From Anaerolineae bacterium (GTDB taxonomy: Bacteria > Chloroflexota > Anaerolineae > Anaerolineales > Anaerolineaceae): a stretch of DNA of 64,000 nt. Under the pieces are notes generated by a model. The model was not told the origin of the DNA and made no database searches. It saw only the letters and a program-made list of their open reading frames with translations. Positions 9,426 through 18,068 of this stretch are shown in pieces. The stretch covers positions 434,001-498,000 of the forward strand of contig JABUFD010000001.1 in assembly GCA_013314735.1 (NCBI GenBank). Direction: 5' to 3'. The translations under genes and the position numbers were made by a program. Within the stretch, counting starts at the first letter, position 1. Every line of letters starts with the position of its first letter.

Positions 9426-10943
9426 ATGAACCAGGTTCCTGTTCTTGAAGTACGCCATGTCAGCAAGCAATTTCCTGGCGTGTTGGCGAATGATGATATC
9501 AATTTCAGCCTGAATAAGGGCGAGATTCATGCCATTCTTGGTGAAAATGGGGCGGGAAAATCAACGCTACTGAACATCATCTACGGTTTGTACAAGGCAG
9601 ACCAGGGTGAAATCCTGGTGGATGGACAGCCGATTGAACTCAGCAATACCCAGGATGCGATCCGGCACGGCATCGGGATGGTGCACCAGCACTTTATGCT
9701 GGTGCCAGTGTTCACGGTGACAGAGAACATTGTCCTTGGTTCTGAGGTCACCCGCAATGGGATGCTGAACATGAAGGAAGCGCGGCAGAAAGTTACCGAG
9801 CTTTCGAAACGGTTTGGCCTGGAGGTGGACCCGGATGCGTTGATCGAAGAAATACCCGTGGGTGTCCAGCAGCGCGTGGAGATCCTGAAGGCGCTGTATC
9901 GTGATGCGAAGATCCTGTTCCTCGATGAACCGACCGCAGTCTTGACTCCGCAGGAAGTAGGTGACCTTTTCAAAGTGATCGAACAACTGCGGGAACGCGG
10001 GGTATCAATTATCTTCATTTCGCACAAATTGAAGGAAGTTCTTGCCATTTCAGACAAGATCACCGTGATGCGGCGCGGCAAGGTTGTGGGTTCCACCACA
10101 CCGCGTGAAGCCAATGAACGCATCCTGGCCGAGATGATGGTGGGGCGCGATGTGATCCTGACGGTCGATAAAGAACCAGCCCGGCCTGCCGAAAAGGTGC
10201 TGGAAGTGAAAGACTTAACCGTTTTCAGCGACCAGAAGCATAAGGCGGTCGATCATGTCAGTTTTGATATCCGCGCCGGCGAAATCCTAGGTATTGCCGG
10301 GGTGCAGGGTAACGGGCAAAGTGAGTTCGTCGAAGCGTTGTCGGGACTGCGTGATGCAGCAGAAGGTGAGATGATCCTTAACGGCCAAAGGATGCCGTTC
10401 AAGCATCCCCGCGCCCTGGTGGAACACGCGGTATCGCATGTCCCCGAAGACCGGCAGAAGCATGGGCTGGTGCTTTCCTACAGCCTGATCGATAACATGG
10501 TGCTGTGCACCTACTATCAGCCGCCGTTTGCGAAAGGGTTCAACCGCCAGAATGACGCCATGCGCGAAAATGCAGAACGTCTGATCAAGCAGTTCGATGT
10601 GCGCACCCCAAATGCTGATGTGAAAGCCTCCACACTTTCCGGCGGAAACCAGCAGAAGGTGATCGTTGCGCGTGAACTCAGCCGGCCGGTGAAACTGCTG
10701 ATCGTAAACCAGCCAACCCGCGGGCTGGATGTAGGTTCCATTGAATACATTCACAGCCAGATCGTGAAAATTCGCGACGAAGGGGCGGCGGTGCTGCTGG
10801 TTTCGGCGGAACTGGACGAAATCATGAGTCTTTCAGATCGTATCTCTGTCATGTACCATGGCGAATTGGTGGCGACGATGGATGTGAAGGAAGCCACCCG
10901 CGAGAAACTGGGACTTCTGATGGCAGGCGTAACCCCGGACTGA
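9426..10943 (+). CDS. ABC importer ATPase, double nucleotide-binding domain (YufO/NupO-like)
   Basis: This 505-residue protein has two ATP-binding halves. The first has Walker A GENGAGKST (about residues 38-46), a variant signature VGVQQRVEI and Walker B ILFLDEPTAVL. The second has the degenerate P-loop GVQGNGQSE, a good signature LSGGNQQKV and the loop QPTRGLDVGS in place of a normal Walker B. This asymmetric arrangement is typical of sugar- and nucleoside-type ATPases, where one site is weak. It powers the two permeases encoded upstream and closes the operon. No U-rich terminator follows; structured non-coding DNA does. Confidence 0.93.
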   Translation: MNQVPVLEVRHVSKQFPGVLANDDINFSLNKGEIHAILGENGAGKSTLLNIIYGLYKADQGEILVDGQPIELSNTQDAIRHGIGMVHQHFMLVPVFTVTENIVLGSEVTRNGMLNMKEARQKVTELSKRFGLEVDPDALIEEIPVGVQQRVEILKALYRDAKILFLDEPTAVLTPQEVGDLFKVIEQLRERGVSIIFISHKLKEVLAISDKITVMRRGKVVGSTTPREANERILAEMMVGRDVILTVDKEPARPAEKVLEVKDLTVFSDQKHKAVDHVSFDIRAGEILGIAGVQGNGQSEFVEALSGLRDAAEGEMILNGQRMPFKHPRALVEHAVSHVPEDRQKHGLVLSYSLIDNMVLCTYYQPPFAKGFNRQNDAMRENAERLIKQFDVRTPNADVKASTLSGGNQQKVIVARELSRPVKLLIVNQPTRGLDVGSIEYIHSQIVKIRDEGAAVLLVSAELDEIMSLSDRISVMYHGELVATMDVKEATREKLGLLMAGVTPD

Positions 10944-11258
10944 TCCCACATACAACCAGGTACAATGCCGGTTATCCATGCCGGCTGTACCGAAATGCTC
11001 CTGAACCAGATCGAACCGTCGGATAATAGAACCGGCGGTTCACGGTATCAATGCCAAGGGGTGGGAACATTTTCTGCCCCGGAATTTGTGCTTGCTGTTC
11101 GGCAGGTTGTCATGGGGCTCAGATGTGAAATTTTCGGTTGTGGCTGGCGATTAACGCCAGTCACCCATCGGTTGTGAGGATGGTGTTTGGATAGCCGATG
11201 AGAGGTCAGGAGAGAAACAGGTGAATTTTTACTTCAAATGGAGTAAAATTTTTCAATA
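10944..11258 (+). other. 315-bp intergenic region with serial hairpins, no gene seen
   Basis: No convincing gene lies between the importer operon and the APH-like gene; the 70-codon frame at 10965 has no ribosome site or recognisable content. Several inverted repeats can be seen: 10959-10991 (11 bp with a 2-nt bulge), 11013-11041 (10 bp with one G-U), 11058-11080 (weak, G-rich against C-rich), and 11143-11161 (CTGGCG-ATTAA-CGCCAG core). None has a U-tract. CGGTTGTG occurs twice (about 11135 and 11169). No known riboswitch core was recognised. TAAAAT at 11244-11249 could be the -10 of the next gene. Confidence 0.5.
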
Positions 11259-12293
11259 ATGAACAACACAATAAAGGACAATCATTCCATCGCCAGTCAA
11301 TTGGATGCGATTTTGATGCATCAGGATGGCTCAAAAATCGTTAATTTTCACCTGCTTGCCAGCGGTTGGGAATCTGATATCTATGTGGTGAAGAAACGCA
11401 AAAATGGACAGACCAGCGAACTTGTGATGCGGCTTTACTCACCCGGGATGAGTGCAGCCAATGCGACAAAGGAATGGCAGGTACTTCGTTTTCTTGTGGA
11501 CCAGGGCTTCCCCGTACCCCAGGTGTATGATCCCGCTCCCGAAATTCGGATTGAAAACCGCCTGTTTCTCCTGATGGAGCGAATTGTAGGATATCCGTTG
11601 TGGTCAAAACTGCATTCCAAAAAAGATTACGAGGCCGGGTTGGGGGATGTGGCGGAATTGATGGTGCGCCTGCACCGAGTGAACCTGGCTCCCCTGGCTT
11701 CCGAATGGGATTTGCCCAACAATAGCAAAATGGCACTGCGTGGTATGTATGCGGAATGGCGTGGATTGGTCGGTGGTAATGAGAAAATCAGCGCTCCTGG
11801 GCTGGAACGTGTTTTGGATTGGCTCGAAAATGGGGTTGAAACTTTGCAGGATATTCCCATGGCGTTGAATCACCAGGATTTTCACCCCGAGAATGTCATG
11901 GTAGAAACTGCAACGCGCCGCAAAGTGGTCATAGACTGGACAGGTGCTCATGTGGGTGACCCGAGGATGGATGTATTTTGGGCAGCACTCCTGGTTGGAC
12001 ACCAGGCGAAGGAAGAATACTTTGACCTGATGGTTGCGGCGTATGAAGCGGCAGCCGGGGAACGCCTTGCTGACCGTCCGTATTTTGAGGCCCTGGTTTG
12101 TTTCCGCCGTATTGCCAGTTTGATGCTCTCCGCATTGATGGGGGCGGAATCATTGGGGATGCAAGGAGATGTCAGCACGCATATTGCCAGGCAAGTGCCA
12201 ATCCTGCGAACGATCTATCGTCGCTTTATCACTGCCACCGATGGCATGCGGATTCCGGAAGTTGAGTCTTTTTTAGCACAATTCACCGCCTAA
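11259..12293 (+). CDS. Aminoglycoside phosphotransferase-like (APH/choline kinase fold) kinase
   Basis: This 344-residue protein has the APH kinase fold. The catalytic loop LNHQDFHPEN (about residues 204-213) matches H-x-D-x4-N, and VVIDWTGAHVGDPRMD supplies the metal-binding Asp. The N-lobe has FHLLASGWESDIYVV and a lysine-rich strand. Many proteins with this fold phosphorylate small alcohols or amino sugars other than antibiotics, so aminoglycoside resistance should not be assumed. The gene stands alone. No good Shine-Dalgarno sits at the right distance from the ATG. It ends 46 bp before metH and may be co-transcribed with it. Confidence 0.85.
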   Translation: MNNTIKDNHSIASQLDAILMHQDGSKIVNFHLLASGWESDIYVVKKRKNGQTSELVMRLYSPGMSAANATKEWQVLRFLVDQGFPVPQVYDPAPEIRIENRLFLLMERIVGYPLWSKLHSKKDYEAGLGDVAELMVRLHRVNLAPLASEWDLPNNSKMALRGMYAEWRGLVGGNEKISAPGLERVLDWLENGVETLQDIPMALNHQDFHPENVMVETATRRKVVIDWTGAHVGDPRMDVFWAALLVGHQAKEEYFDLMVAAYEAAAGERLADRPYFEALVCFRRIASLMLSALMGAESLGMQGDVSTHIARQVPILRTIYRRFITATDGMRIPEVESFLAQFTA

Positions 12294-12339
12294 GATTTGA
12301 CTGGCGGAACGCTGAACATTAGTGGTCTGAAAGGAATAG

Positions 12340-15300
12340 ATGATGGAAAGAAAATCAGCCTACCTTGAGGCTTTAAAGAAATATGTGTTGCTTTTTGATG
12401 GTGCAACGGGAACCAATCTCGAATTAAAAAACTTGTCGCCTACAGATTTTGGTGAGCCACGGTTCTTCGGCTTGTTCGATGCCCTGCCATTTTTCACCCC
12501 AAACATCGTTGCAGAGCAGCACCGCGAATTTTTACGGGCAGGGGCGGACGTGATTGAGACAGACAGTTTCCGCTCCAATCGGATTACACTGGCAGAATTT
12601 GGCGCCGCTGAACGTGTGTATGATTTCAACCTGGCGGCTGCGGAAGTGGCACGGATGGCTGCGGATGAATTTTCCACCCCGGAGCAACCACGTTTTGTGG
12701 CTGGTTCGATGGGACCTACCGGGAAACTACCTTCTCTTGATGACCCGGAGATGTCCAGAATCAGCTTTGACGAGATCGCTTCTGTGTATGAAGAACAGGC
12801 GCTGGGCCTGATTAACGGCGGGGTGGATGTGCTCCTGCTGGAAACCTCACAGGATATCCTGGAGATGAAAGCTGCCATCACCGGTCTTCGCGCCGCGCAG
12901 CTGAAGCGGAATATATGGCTGCCAATCCAGGCGCAATTTACCCTGGACGCCAATGGCCGCATGCTCCCCGGCACCAGTGTGGAAGCGGCCTGGGCCATTT
13001 TGCGGGGGTTTGAAATTGACGTGATCGGCATCAACTGTTCCACCGGACCTGAGCACATGCGGGATACATTGCGGTACCTGGGCGAGCATGCCACTCTGCC
13101 AGTCAGCTGCATGCCCAATGCTGGCATGCCCTTGAATGAAGGCGGATTGGTGCGTTATCCGATGACTCCTGAACGGTTCTCTGCTTATATGAAGGAATAT
13201 GTGGAAGAATACGGCCTGAACGTGGTCGGCGGCTGCTGCGGCACCACGCCGGAACATATCCGCCAACTGTCCGCGGCTATCGGCCGGCAGGAACCGAAGA
13301 AGCAGGATGTAACGAACGAAACAACGCTTGCCTCCCTGATGGCTGCCACCGCGATCCGGCAAAAACCCGCGCCGTTCCTGATTGGCGAACGGCTGAACAC
13401 CCAGGGCAGCCGGAAATTCAAGCGGTTAATGCTGGAACACAATTTTAATGAAGCTTACCAGATTGCCCAGCAGCAGGCGGAGAGTGGTGCGCATGGCCTT
13501 GATATTTGTGTGGCCCTGACAGAAACCGCTGATGAGGCAGAATTGATGCATGCCATGGTGAAGCAGGTGGCACCGCGTTTACCGCTGCCGTTGGTGCTGG
13601 ACAGCACGGAACCAGAGGTGATCGAAGAAGGCCTGCGGACCGCGCCGGGAAAATGCCTGGTGAATTCAATCAATCTGGAAGCCGGTGAGGCAAAAGCACG
13701 CCGTGTACTGGGGTTGGCCAAAAAATACCATGCGGCTGTGATCGCCCTGGTGATTGATGAGCAGGGGATGGCAAAAACCTGCGAACGGAAACTGGATGTT
13801 GCCCACCGTATCCATGACCTGGCGGTGCATGATCTCGGTATTCCAGCCGGTGATCTGGTCTTCGATCTGCTCACCTTCACCCTGGCCACCGGACAGGATG
13901 AGTTAAAAAATGCTGCGATTGCAACCCTCGATGCCATCCGCCAGTTGAAACAAGAGCTGCCGGATGTGCAGACTGTGCTGGGTGTTAGCAACATCAGTTT
14001 TGGCCTGCGTGAGGCTGCCCGGAAAGTGTTGAATTCGGTGATGCTGTATCATGCCGTTGAAGCAGGTCTGGATATGGCGATCGTCAACCCGGCAGGGATC
14101 CGACCATACCCCGAAATCCCCGCTGAAGAAAGGGAACTGGCGGATGATTTGATTCTCAATCGGCGCGATGATGCCCTGGCGCGCCTGATTGCATTCTATG
14201 AAGCATATGATGCTTCTTCGGATCAGGACCAGGCGGCAGCAGAACAGGAATTCCTGGCCCTGGATGCGGGAGAACGCCTGTTCCGGCGCATTCTGGAACG
14301 CAAAAAAGAGGGAGTTGAGGAAGACATCGATACTTTACTTCGGGCTTCGGAAAAGCCTGCCGGAGAAGCCGCTGTCGACATTCTCAATGAAGTGCTGCTG
14401 CCGGCGATGAAAGAAGTCGGCGACCGGTTTGGGCGGGGCGAATTGATCCTGCCGTTTGTCCTGCAATCGGCTGAGGCGATGAAAAAAGCGGTTGGTCACC
14501 TTGAGTTGTATTTTGATCAGAGAGAAAGTGTCAGCCGTGGGAAAATGGTGTTGGCCACTGTTTATGGTGATGTGCATGATATCGGCAAGAACCTGGTAAA
14601 AACAATTCTTGAAAATAACGGGTTTGAGGTGGTTGACCTCGGCAAACAGGTGCCGGCGGATGTAATTATTGAAACCGCTGTCCGCGAAAAAGCGGATGCG
14701 ATTGGCCTCAGTGCCCTGCTGGTGAGTACCTCGCAGCAGATGCCCATTGTGGTTGAAAAGCTGAAGCGCCAGGGTCTGCAGATACCGGTGCTGGTAGGCG
14801 GAGCGGCGATCAACCGTGCTTTCGCAGAACGCGCCAGCCTGGTGCTGGACAACCAACCCTATTCGCCAGGGGTATATTTTTGTAAAGACGCCTTTGACGG
14901 CCTTGAGGTGATGAACGCCCTGTTTGTTGACCACCGTGTGCCTCCGCAACTGGTGGCTGTTGCTGGTAGTGAACTGCGCTCGGAGCGGGAGATCCCGGAG
15001 CCGGTGATCCAGCGGCCAGTGTTCCATAAAAACACGCGGATTGATGCAATCCCCGTTCCTCCGGTGTGGGGTACTCGCAAGGTGCCGGGCATCCGCACCC
15101 ACGATCTGGCCACGATGATCGACAAACGCGAGTTATTCCGCCTGGAATGGGGAGTCCGCGGTGTACGCGGTGAGGAGCGTGAACGCCTGTTGGCTGAAGC
15201 CGAAGAACGATTGCGACGCATGGTGGCCGAACTGGCGGTCAATCCATGGATGGAGCCCAAGGGTGTGTATTCCTACATCCCGGTACAATCCCAGGGAAAC

Positions 15301-15840
15301 GAGATTATCGTGTATGATCCTGAAGCAGCCCGACGCGGTAAGTACATCGAGTTCTGCCGCTGGGACTTTCCCCGCCAACCCGGTGAGAACGGGCTGTGCC
15401 TTGCCGATTATGTGCTGGATGTGGATACCGGTAAAATGGATGTCGCGGCTTTGCATGTGGTCACCGCAGGCAAAGGGGCATCGGAGCGGTTCGCTGAATT
15501 GCAGGCTGCAGGCGAATATACCGAAGCATTTTATGTGCATGGCTTTGCGGTAGAAATGGCCGAAGCGATGGCGGCCTATACCCACCGCCTGGTGCGGCAA
15601 GAACTGGGCCTGGCGCCTGACCAGGGGCAGCGCTACTCATGGGGGTATCCAATTTGCCCGGACCATTCACAACAGGTGGATGTGTTTGCGCTGACCCGCG
15701 CAGCAGACGTGCTGGAGATGGAACTGACAGCCAATTACCAGATGATCCCTGAAGAATCAACTGCGGCGATCATTCTGCATCACCCGGAGGCGCATTATTA
15801 CACCATGCGCTTGCATCGTTGGCAGGAACGCGAAGGATAA
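12340..15840 (+). CDS. metH: Cobalamin-dependent methionine synthase
   Basis: This 1166-residue protein has the four MetH modules in order. The homocysteine-binding barrel is at about 1-310, with zinc ligands in GINCSTG near 230 and GGCCGTT near 298. The pterin-binding barrel covers about 345-610 (IGERLNTQGSRKFKRL). The cap and B12 domain cover about 640-870, with DVHDIGKN near 743, whose His is the lower cobalt ligand. The C-terminal AdoMet reactivation domain is at about 880-1166 (AEAMAAYTHRLVRQEL, YSWGYPICPDHSQQ). It transfers methyl from methyltetrahydrofolate to homocysteine. It is a little shorter than the E. coli enzyme but complete. The MTHFR fusion follows 6 bp downstream. Confidence 0.95.
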   Translation: MMERKSAYLEALKKYVLLFDGATGTNLELKNLSPTDFGEPRFFGLFDALPFFTPNIVAEQHREFLRAGADVIETDSFRSNRITLAEFGAAERVYDFNLAAAEVARMAADEFSTPEQPRFVAGSMGPTGKLPSLDDPEMSRISFDEIASVYEEQALGLINGGVDVLLLETSQDILEMKAAITGLRAAQLKRNIWLPIQAQFTLDANGRMLPGTSVEAAWAILRGFEIDVIGINCSTGPEHMRDTLRYLGEHATLPVSCMPNAGMPLNEGGLVRYPMTPERFSAYMKEYVEEYGLNVVGGCCGTTPEHIRQLSAAIGRQEPKKQDVTNETTLASLMAATAIRQKPAPFLIGERLNTQGSRKFKRLMLEHNFNEAYQIAQQQAESGAHGLDICVALTETADEAELMHAMVKQVAPRLPLPLVLDSTEPEVIEEGLRTAPGKCLVNSINLEAGEAKARRVLGLAKKYHAAVIALVIDEQGMAKTCERKLDVAHRIHDLAVHDLGIPAGDLVFDLLTFTLATGQDELKNAAIATLDAIRQLKQELPDVQTVLGVSNISFGLREAARKVLNSVMLYHAVEAGLDMAIVNPAGIRPYPEIPAEERELADDLILNRRDDALARLIAFYEAYDASSDQDQAAAEQEFLALDAGERLFRRILERKKEGVEEDIDTLLRASEKPAGEAAVDILNEVLLPAMKEVGDRFGRGELILPFVLQSAEAMKKAVGHLELYFDQRESVSRGKMVLATVYGDVHDIGKNLVKTILENNGFEVVDLGKQVPADVIIETAVREKADAIGLSALLVSTSQQMPIVVEKLKRQGLQIPVLVGGAAINRAFAERASLVLDNQPYSPGVYFCKDAFDGLEVMNALFVDHRVPPQLVAVAGSELRSEREIPEPVIQRPVFHKNTRIDAIPVPPVWGTRKVPGIRTHDLATMIDKRELFRLEWGVRGVRGEERERLLAEAEERLRRMVAELAVNPWMEPKGVYSYIPVQSQGNEIIVYDPEAARRGKYIEFCRWDFPRQPGENGLCLADYVLDVDTGKMDVAALHVVTAGKGASERFAELQAAGEYTEAFYVHGFAVEMAEAMAAYTHRLVRQELGLAPDQGQRYSWGYPICPDHSQQVDVFALTRAADVLEMELTANYQMIPEESTAAIILHHPEAHYYTMRLHRWQEREG

Positions 15841-15846
15841 AAACGA

Positions 15847-17721
15847 ATGAAGCCACACACGAACCCGAACCGCTTGCAGGCCAGGCTGGCTGAGAACCGT
15901 CCCATCATGGTGGATGGTGCCATGGGAACCATGCTGAATGCCCGTGGGAATTTTTCGGATGAATGCCTGGAGGCGTTAAATATATCCCATCCATCCCTGG
16001 TGGCCCAGGTTCACCGCGATTTTATTGCAGCTGGGGCAGAAATCGTAATCGTAAACACCTTTGGCGCGAACCGCTACAAGTTGGCTCATTTCCACCGCCA
16101 GGAGGAATTACGGGCGATCAACGAGGCGGGTGTTACCATCGCACGCGATGTGGTTCTTGCAAGCGGGAAAGATGTGTTGATTGCCGGAGATGTAGGTCCG
16201 TTGGGAAGGCAGCTGTACCCGTTTGGCAGGCTCAGCGAGAAAGAGGCACGCGAGGCGTTCAAAGAGCAAATCGAGGTGCTGGCAATGGGTGGAGTTGACC
16301 TGTTGATGATGGAAACGCATACCAATCTGAAGGAAATCGTTCAGGCGGTGAGAGCTGCCCGTGAGGTTGCACCGCAACTTCCGATCGTCGCCTCCCTCAC
16401 TTACCTGCGGGATGACCGCACAGCAATGGGTGATGCGCCGGTAGATGTGGCGGTAACGCTGCACCAGGCCGGGGTGGATGTGATCGGAGCGAACTGCAGC
16501 GGTGGACCAAGCCAGCTTCAACGGGTTTTGTTTGCGATGCGCCAGCAGGTGCCTGAGGCGGTCTATTGTGTCATGCCCAATGCCGGTTGGCCGGAACGGT
16601 CAGCGGGGCGTATCTTTTACCCGGACGCTGTCAACTACTTTGCCGAACAGGCGGTGGAATTTTGGTTGAATGGCGCCGATATGATCGGGGGATGCTGTGG
16701 TACGACGCCTGCGCATATTAGCGCGATGCGAAACGCTCTGGACACTGCTCCGGTGGAGCGGTTAGCGATTCCCGTCAATTTGCAGGATTTTCCGGTATCC
16801 ATCCAGCCGGTCACAGCATTACCGCCTACCGGACTGGCGCAAAAGCTAACCAACGGTCAATTTATCATCACAGTCGAGATCAGCCCACCGCATGGTCACG
16901 ATACCCGCAAGATCGAAGCTGCCGCCAATTTCTATAAAGAATGTGGGGTGGATGCCATTAATGTCACCGACAGTCCGATGGCGCGGATGCGGATGAGTCC
17001 CTGGGCGGTCTGCAACCTGATCCAGAATCGGGTGGGTGTTGAGACCATCCTGCATTTTCCGGTGCGTGGGCGCAATCTGCTGCGCGTGCAGGGAGACCTG
17101 CTGGCTTCGCACGCCACCGGTATCCGCAACGTGTTTGTGGTGATGGGCGATCCAACATCGATTGGTGATTATCCAGACGCGATGGACCAGTACGACCTGG
17201 TACCCTCCGGCTTGATCGAATTGCTCAGCCGGCAATTCAACCAGGGATTGGATTTTTCGGGGAAAACATTCGGTGAACCCACAGGCTTCTTTGTGGGGGG
17301 GGCTTTAAATTTGAATCCACCCAAACTGATCCGGGAGATCAACACCCTTCACAAGAAGATCGAAGCAGGGGTGAATTTCCTGTTGACTCAGCCTGTGTTC
17401 GAGGTGGAAAAAGTTCTTTTATTCCGGGAGGCCTATGAACAGCAACATGGGCCGCTTACTGTTCCCATCCTGGCCGGTTTGATGCCGCTGCGGGATGCGC
17501 GTCATGCTGAATTTCTTCACAATGAAATTCCGGGCATCAATGTCCCGGCCGCTTTCATCGACAGGATGACACAGGCAGGCGATAACGCAGGCGAAGAAGG
17601 ATTGCGGATTGTGAAGGAACTGGCTGTGGCATTGAAGCCCTATGTCCAGGGAATTTACCTGATGCCGTTTCAACGCCACCAATCTGCAGCAAAAATCATT
17701 GATGCGATCAGATCCGCTTGA
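15847..17721 (+). CDS. Bifunctional homocysteine S-methyltransferase / 5,10-methylenetetrahydrofolate reductase (YitJ type)
   Basis: This 624-residue protein joins two enzymes. Residues about 1-290 form a homocysteine S-methyltransferase barrel, with zinc cysteines in GANCSGG (near 218) and IGGCCGTTP (near 282). Residues about 330-624 form a MetF-like flavoprotein barrel beginning with FIITVEISPPHGHDTRK. The second half would supply methyltetrahydrofolate to MetH encoded just upstream. The first half may make methionine from other methyl donors. No separate metF is seen. The small ferredoxin gene downstream could point to the electron donor, but that is inference. Confidence 0.93.
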   Translation: MKPHTNPNRLQARLAENRPIMVDGAMGTMLNARGNFSDECLEALNISHPSLVAQVHRDFIAAGAEIVIVNTFGANRYKLAHFHRQEELRAINEAGVTIARDVVLASGKDVLIAGDVGPLGRQLYPFGRLSEKEAREAFKEQIEVLAMGGVDLLMMETHTNLKEIVQAVRAAREVAPQLPIVASLTYLRDDRTAMGDAPVDVAVTLHQAGVDVIGANCSGGPSQLQRVLFAMRQQVPEAVYCVMPNAGWPERSAGRIFYPDAVNYFAEQAVEFWLNGADMIGGCCGTTPAHISAMRNALDTAPVERLAIPVNLQDFPVSIQPVTALPPTGLAQKLTNGQFIITVEISPPHGHDTRKIEAAANFYKECGVDAINVTDSPMARMRMSPWAVCNLIQNRVGVETILHFPVRGRNLLRVQGDLLASHATGIRNVFVVMGDPTSIGDYPDAMDQYDLVPSGLIELLSRQFNQGLDFSGKTFGEPTGFFVGGALNLNPPKLIREINTLHKKIEAGVNFLLTQPVFEVEKVLLFREAYEQQHGPLTVPILAGLMPLRDARHAEFLHNEIPGINVPAAFIDRMTQAGDNAGEEGLRIVKELAVALKPYVQGIYLMPFQRHQSAAKIIDAIRSA

Positions 17722-17800
17722 AATCGTTTGCGCCAGCCTGAAAATGTGGTAAGATATTCCAGTTATATTCAAAATTACGAATATGAAGAGGAATAATCCC

Positions 17801-17986
17801 ATGGCAATCTCAATCAACGAAAAACGATGTCCCCAAAACCATCCATGTCCCGCGGTGCGTGTCTGCCCAACACAGGCGATCATCCAGTCCGGTTTCAAAG
17901 CGCCGACGGTTGACCAGAATAAATGCGTCGATTGTGGCAAGTGCATCCGCTACTGCCCGATGGGAGTATTCAGTTTCGCATCGTAA
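17801..17986 (+). CDS. Small 4Fe-4S ferredoxin-like protein
   Basis: This 61-residue protein is read from the ATG at 17801, which has GAGGAAT upstream. It has one canonical motif CVDCGKCIRYCP (Cys 42, 45, 48, 52). Near the N-terminus are CPQNHPCPAVRVCP, with Cys 10, 16 and 22 spaced 5 and 5 instead of 2 and 2. In ordinary two-cluster ferredoxins Cys 22 would complete the second cluster, so the first cluster may be altered, incomplete or absent. It lies 79 bp after the MTHFR fusion and before a terminator. It could carry electrons for that enzyme or another redox partner. Confidence 0.85.
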   Translation: MAISINEKRCPQNHPCPAVRVCPTQAIIQSGFKAPTVDQNKCVDCGKCIRYCPMGVFSFAS

Positions 17987-18016
17987 CCATAATTCGTCGA
18001 ATCTTCTGCAAGTGAG

Positions 18017-18060
18017 GGCATCAGGACAACTCAATCATGTTTGTCCTGGTGCTCCTTTTT
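18017..18060 (+). terminator. Intrinsic terminator after the ferredoxin gene
   Basis: Arms GCATCAGGACAA (18018-18029) and TTGTCCTGGTGC (18041-18052), with one G-U pair, are followed by CTCC and a T run at 18056-18060. It ends the metH-MTHFR-ferredoxin unit before the convergent gene whose stop is at 18069. Confidence 0.8.
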
Positions 18061-18068
18061 GTTCATGG

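Noticed and set aside
10965-11177. 70-codon frame in the spacer after the ABC importer
   Set aside because: It has no ribosome site, crosses several hairpins and shows no recognisable sequence.
11259-12293. Aminoglycoside resistance by the APH-like kinase, as a partner of the Rmt-type methyltransferases
   Set aside because: The APH fold is shared by many kinases for other small substrates, and the gene is about 30 kb away, next to metH. No specific resistance subfamily motif is recognisable.
12360-15102. Two 255-codon antisense frames (12360-13127 and 14335-15102) within metH
   Set aside because: They oppose a complete, well-conserved methionine synthase and have no domain content.
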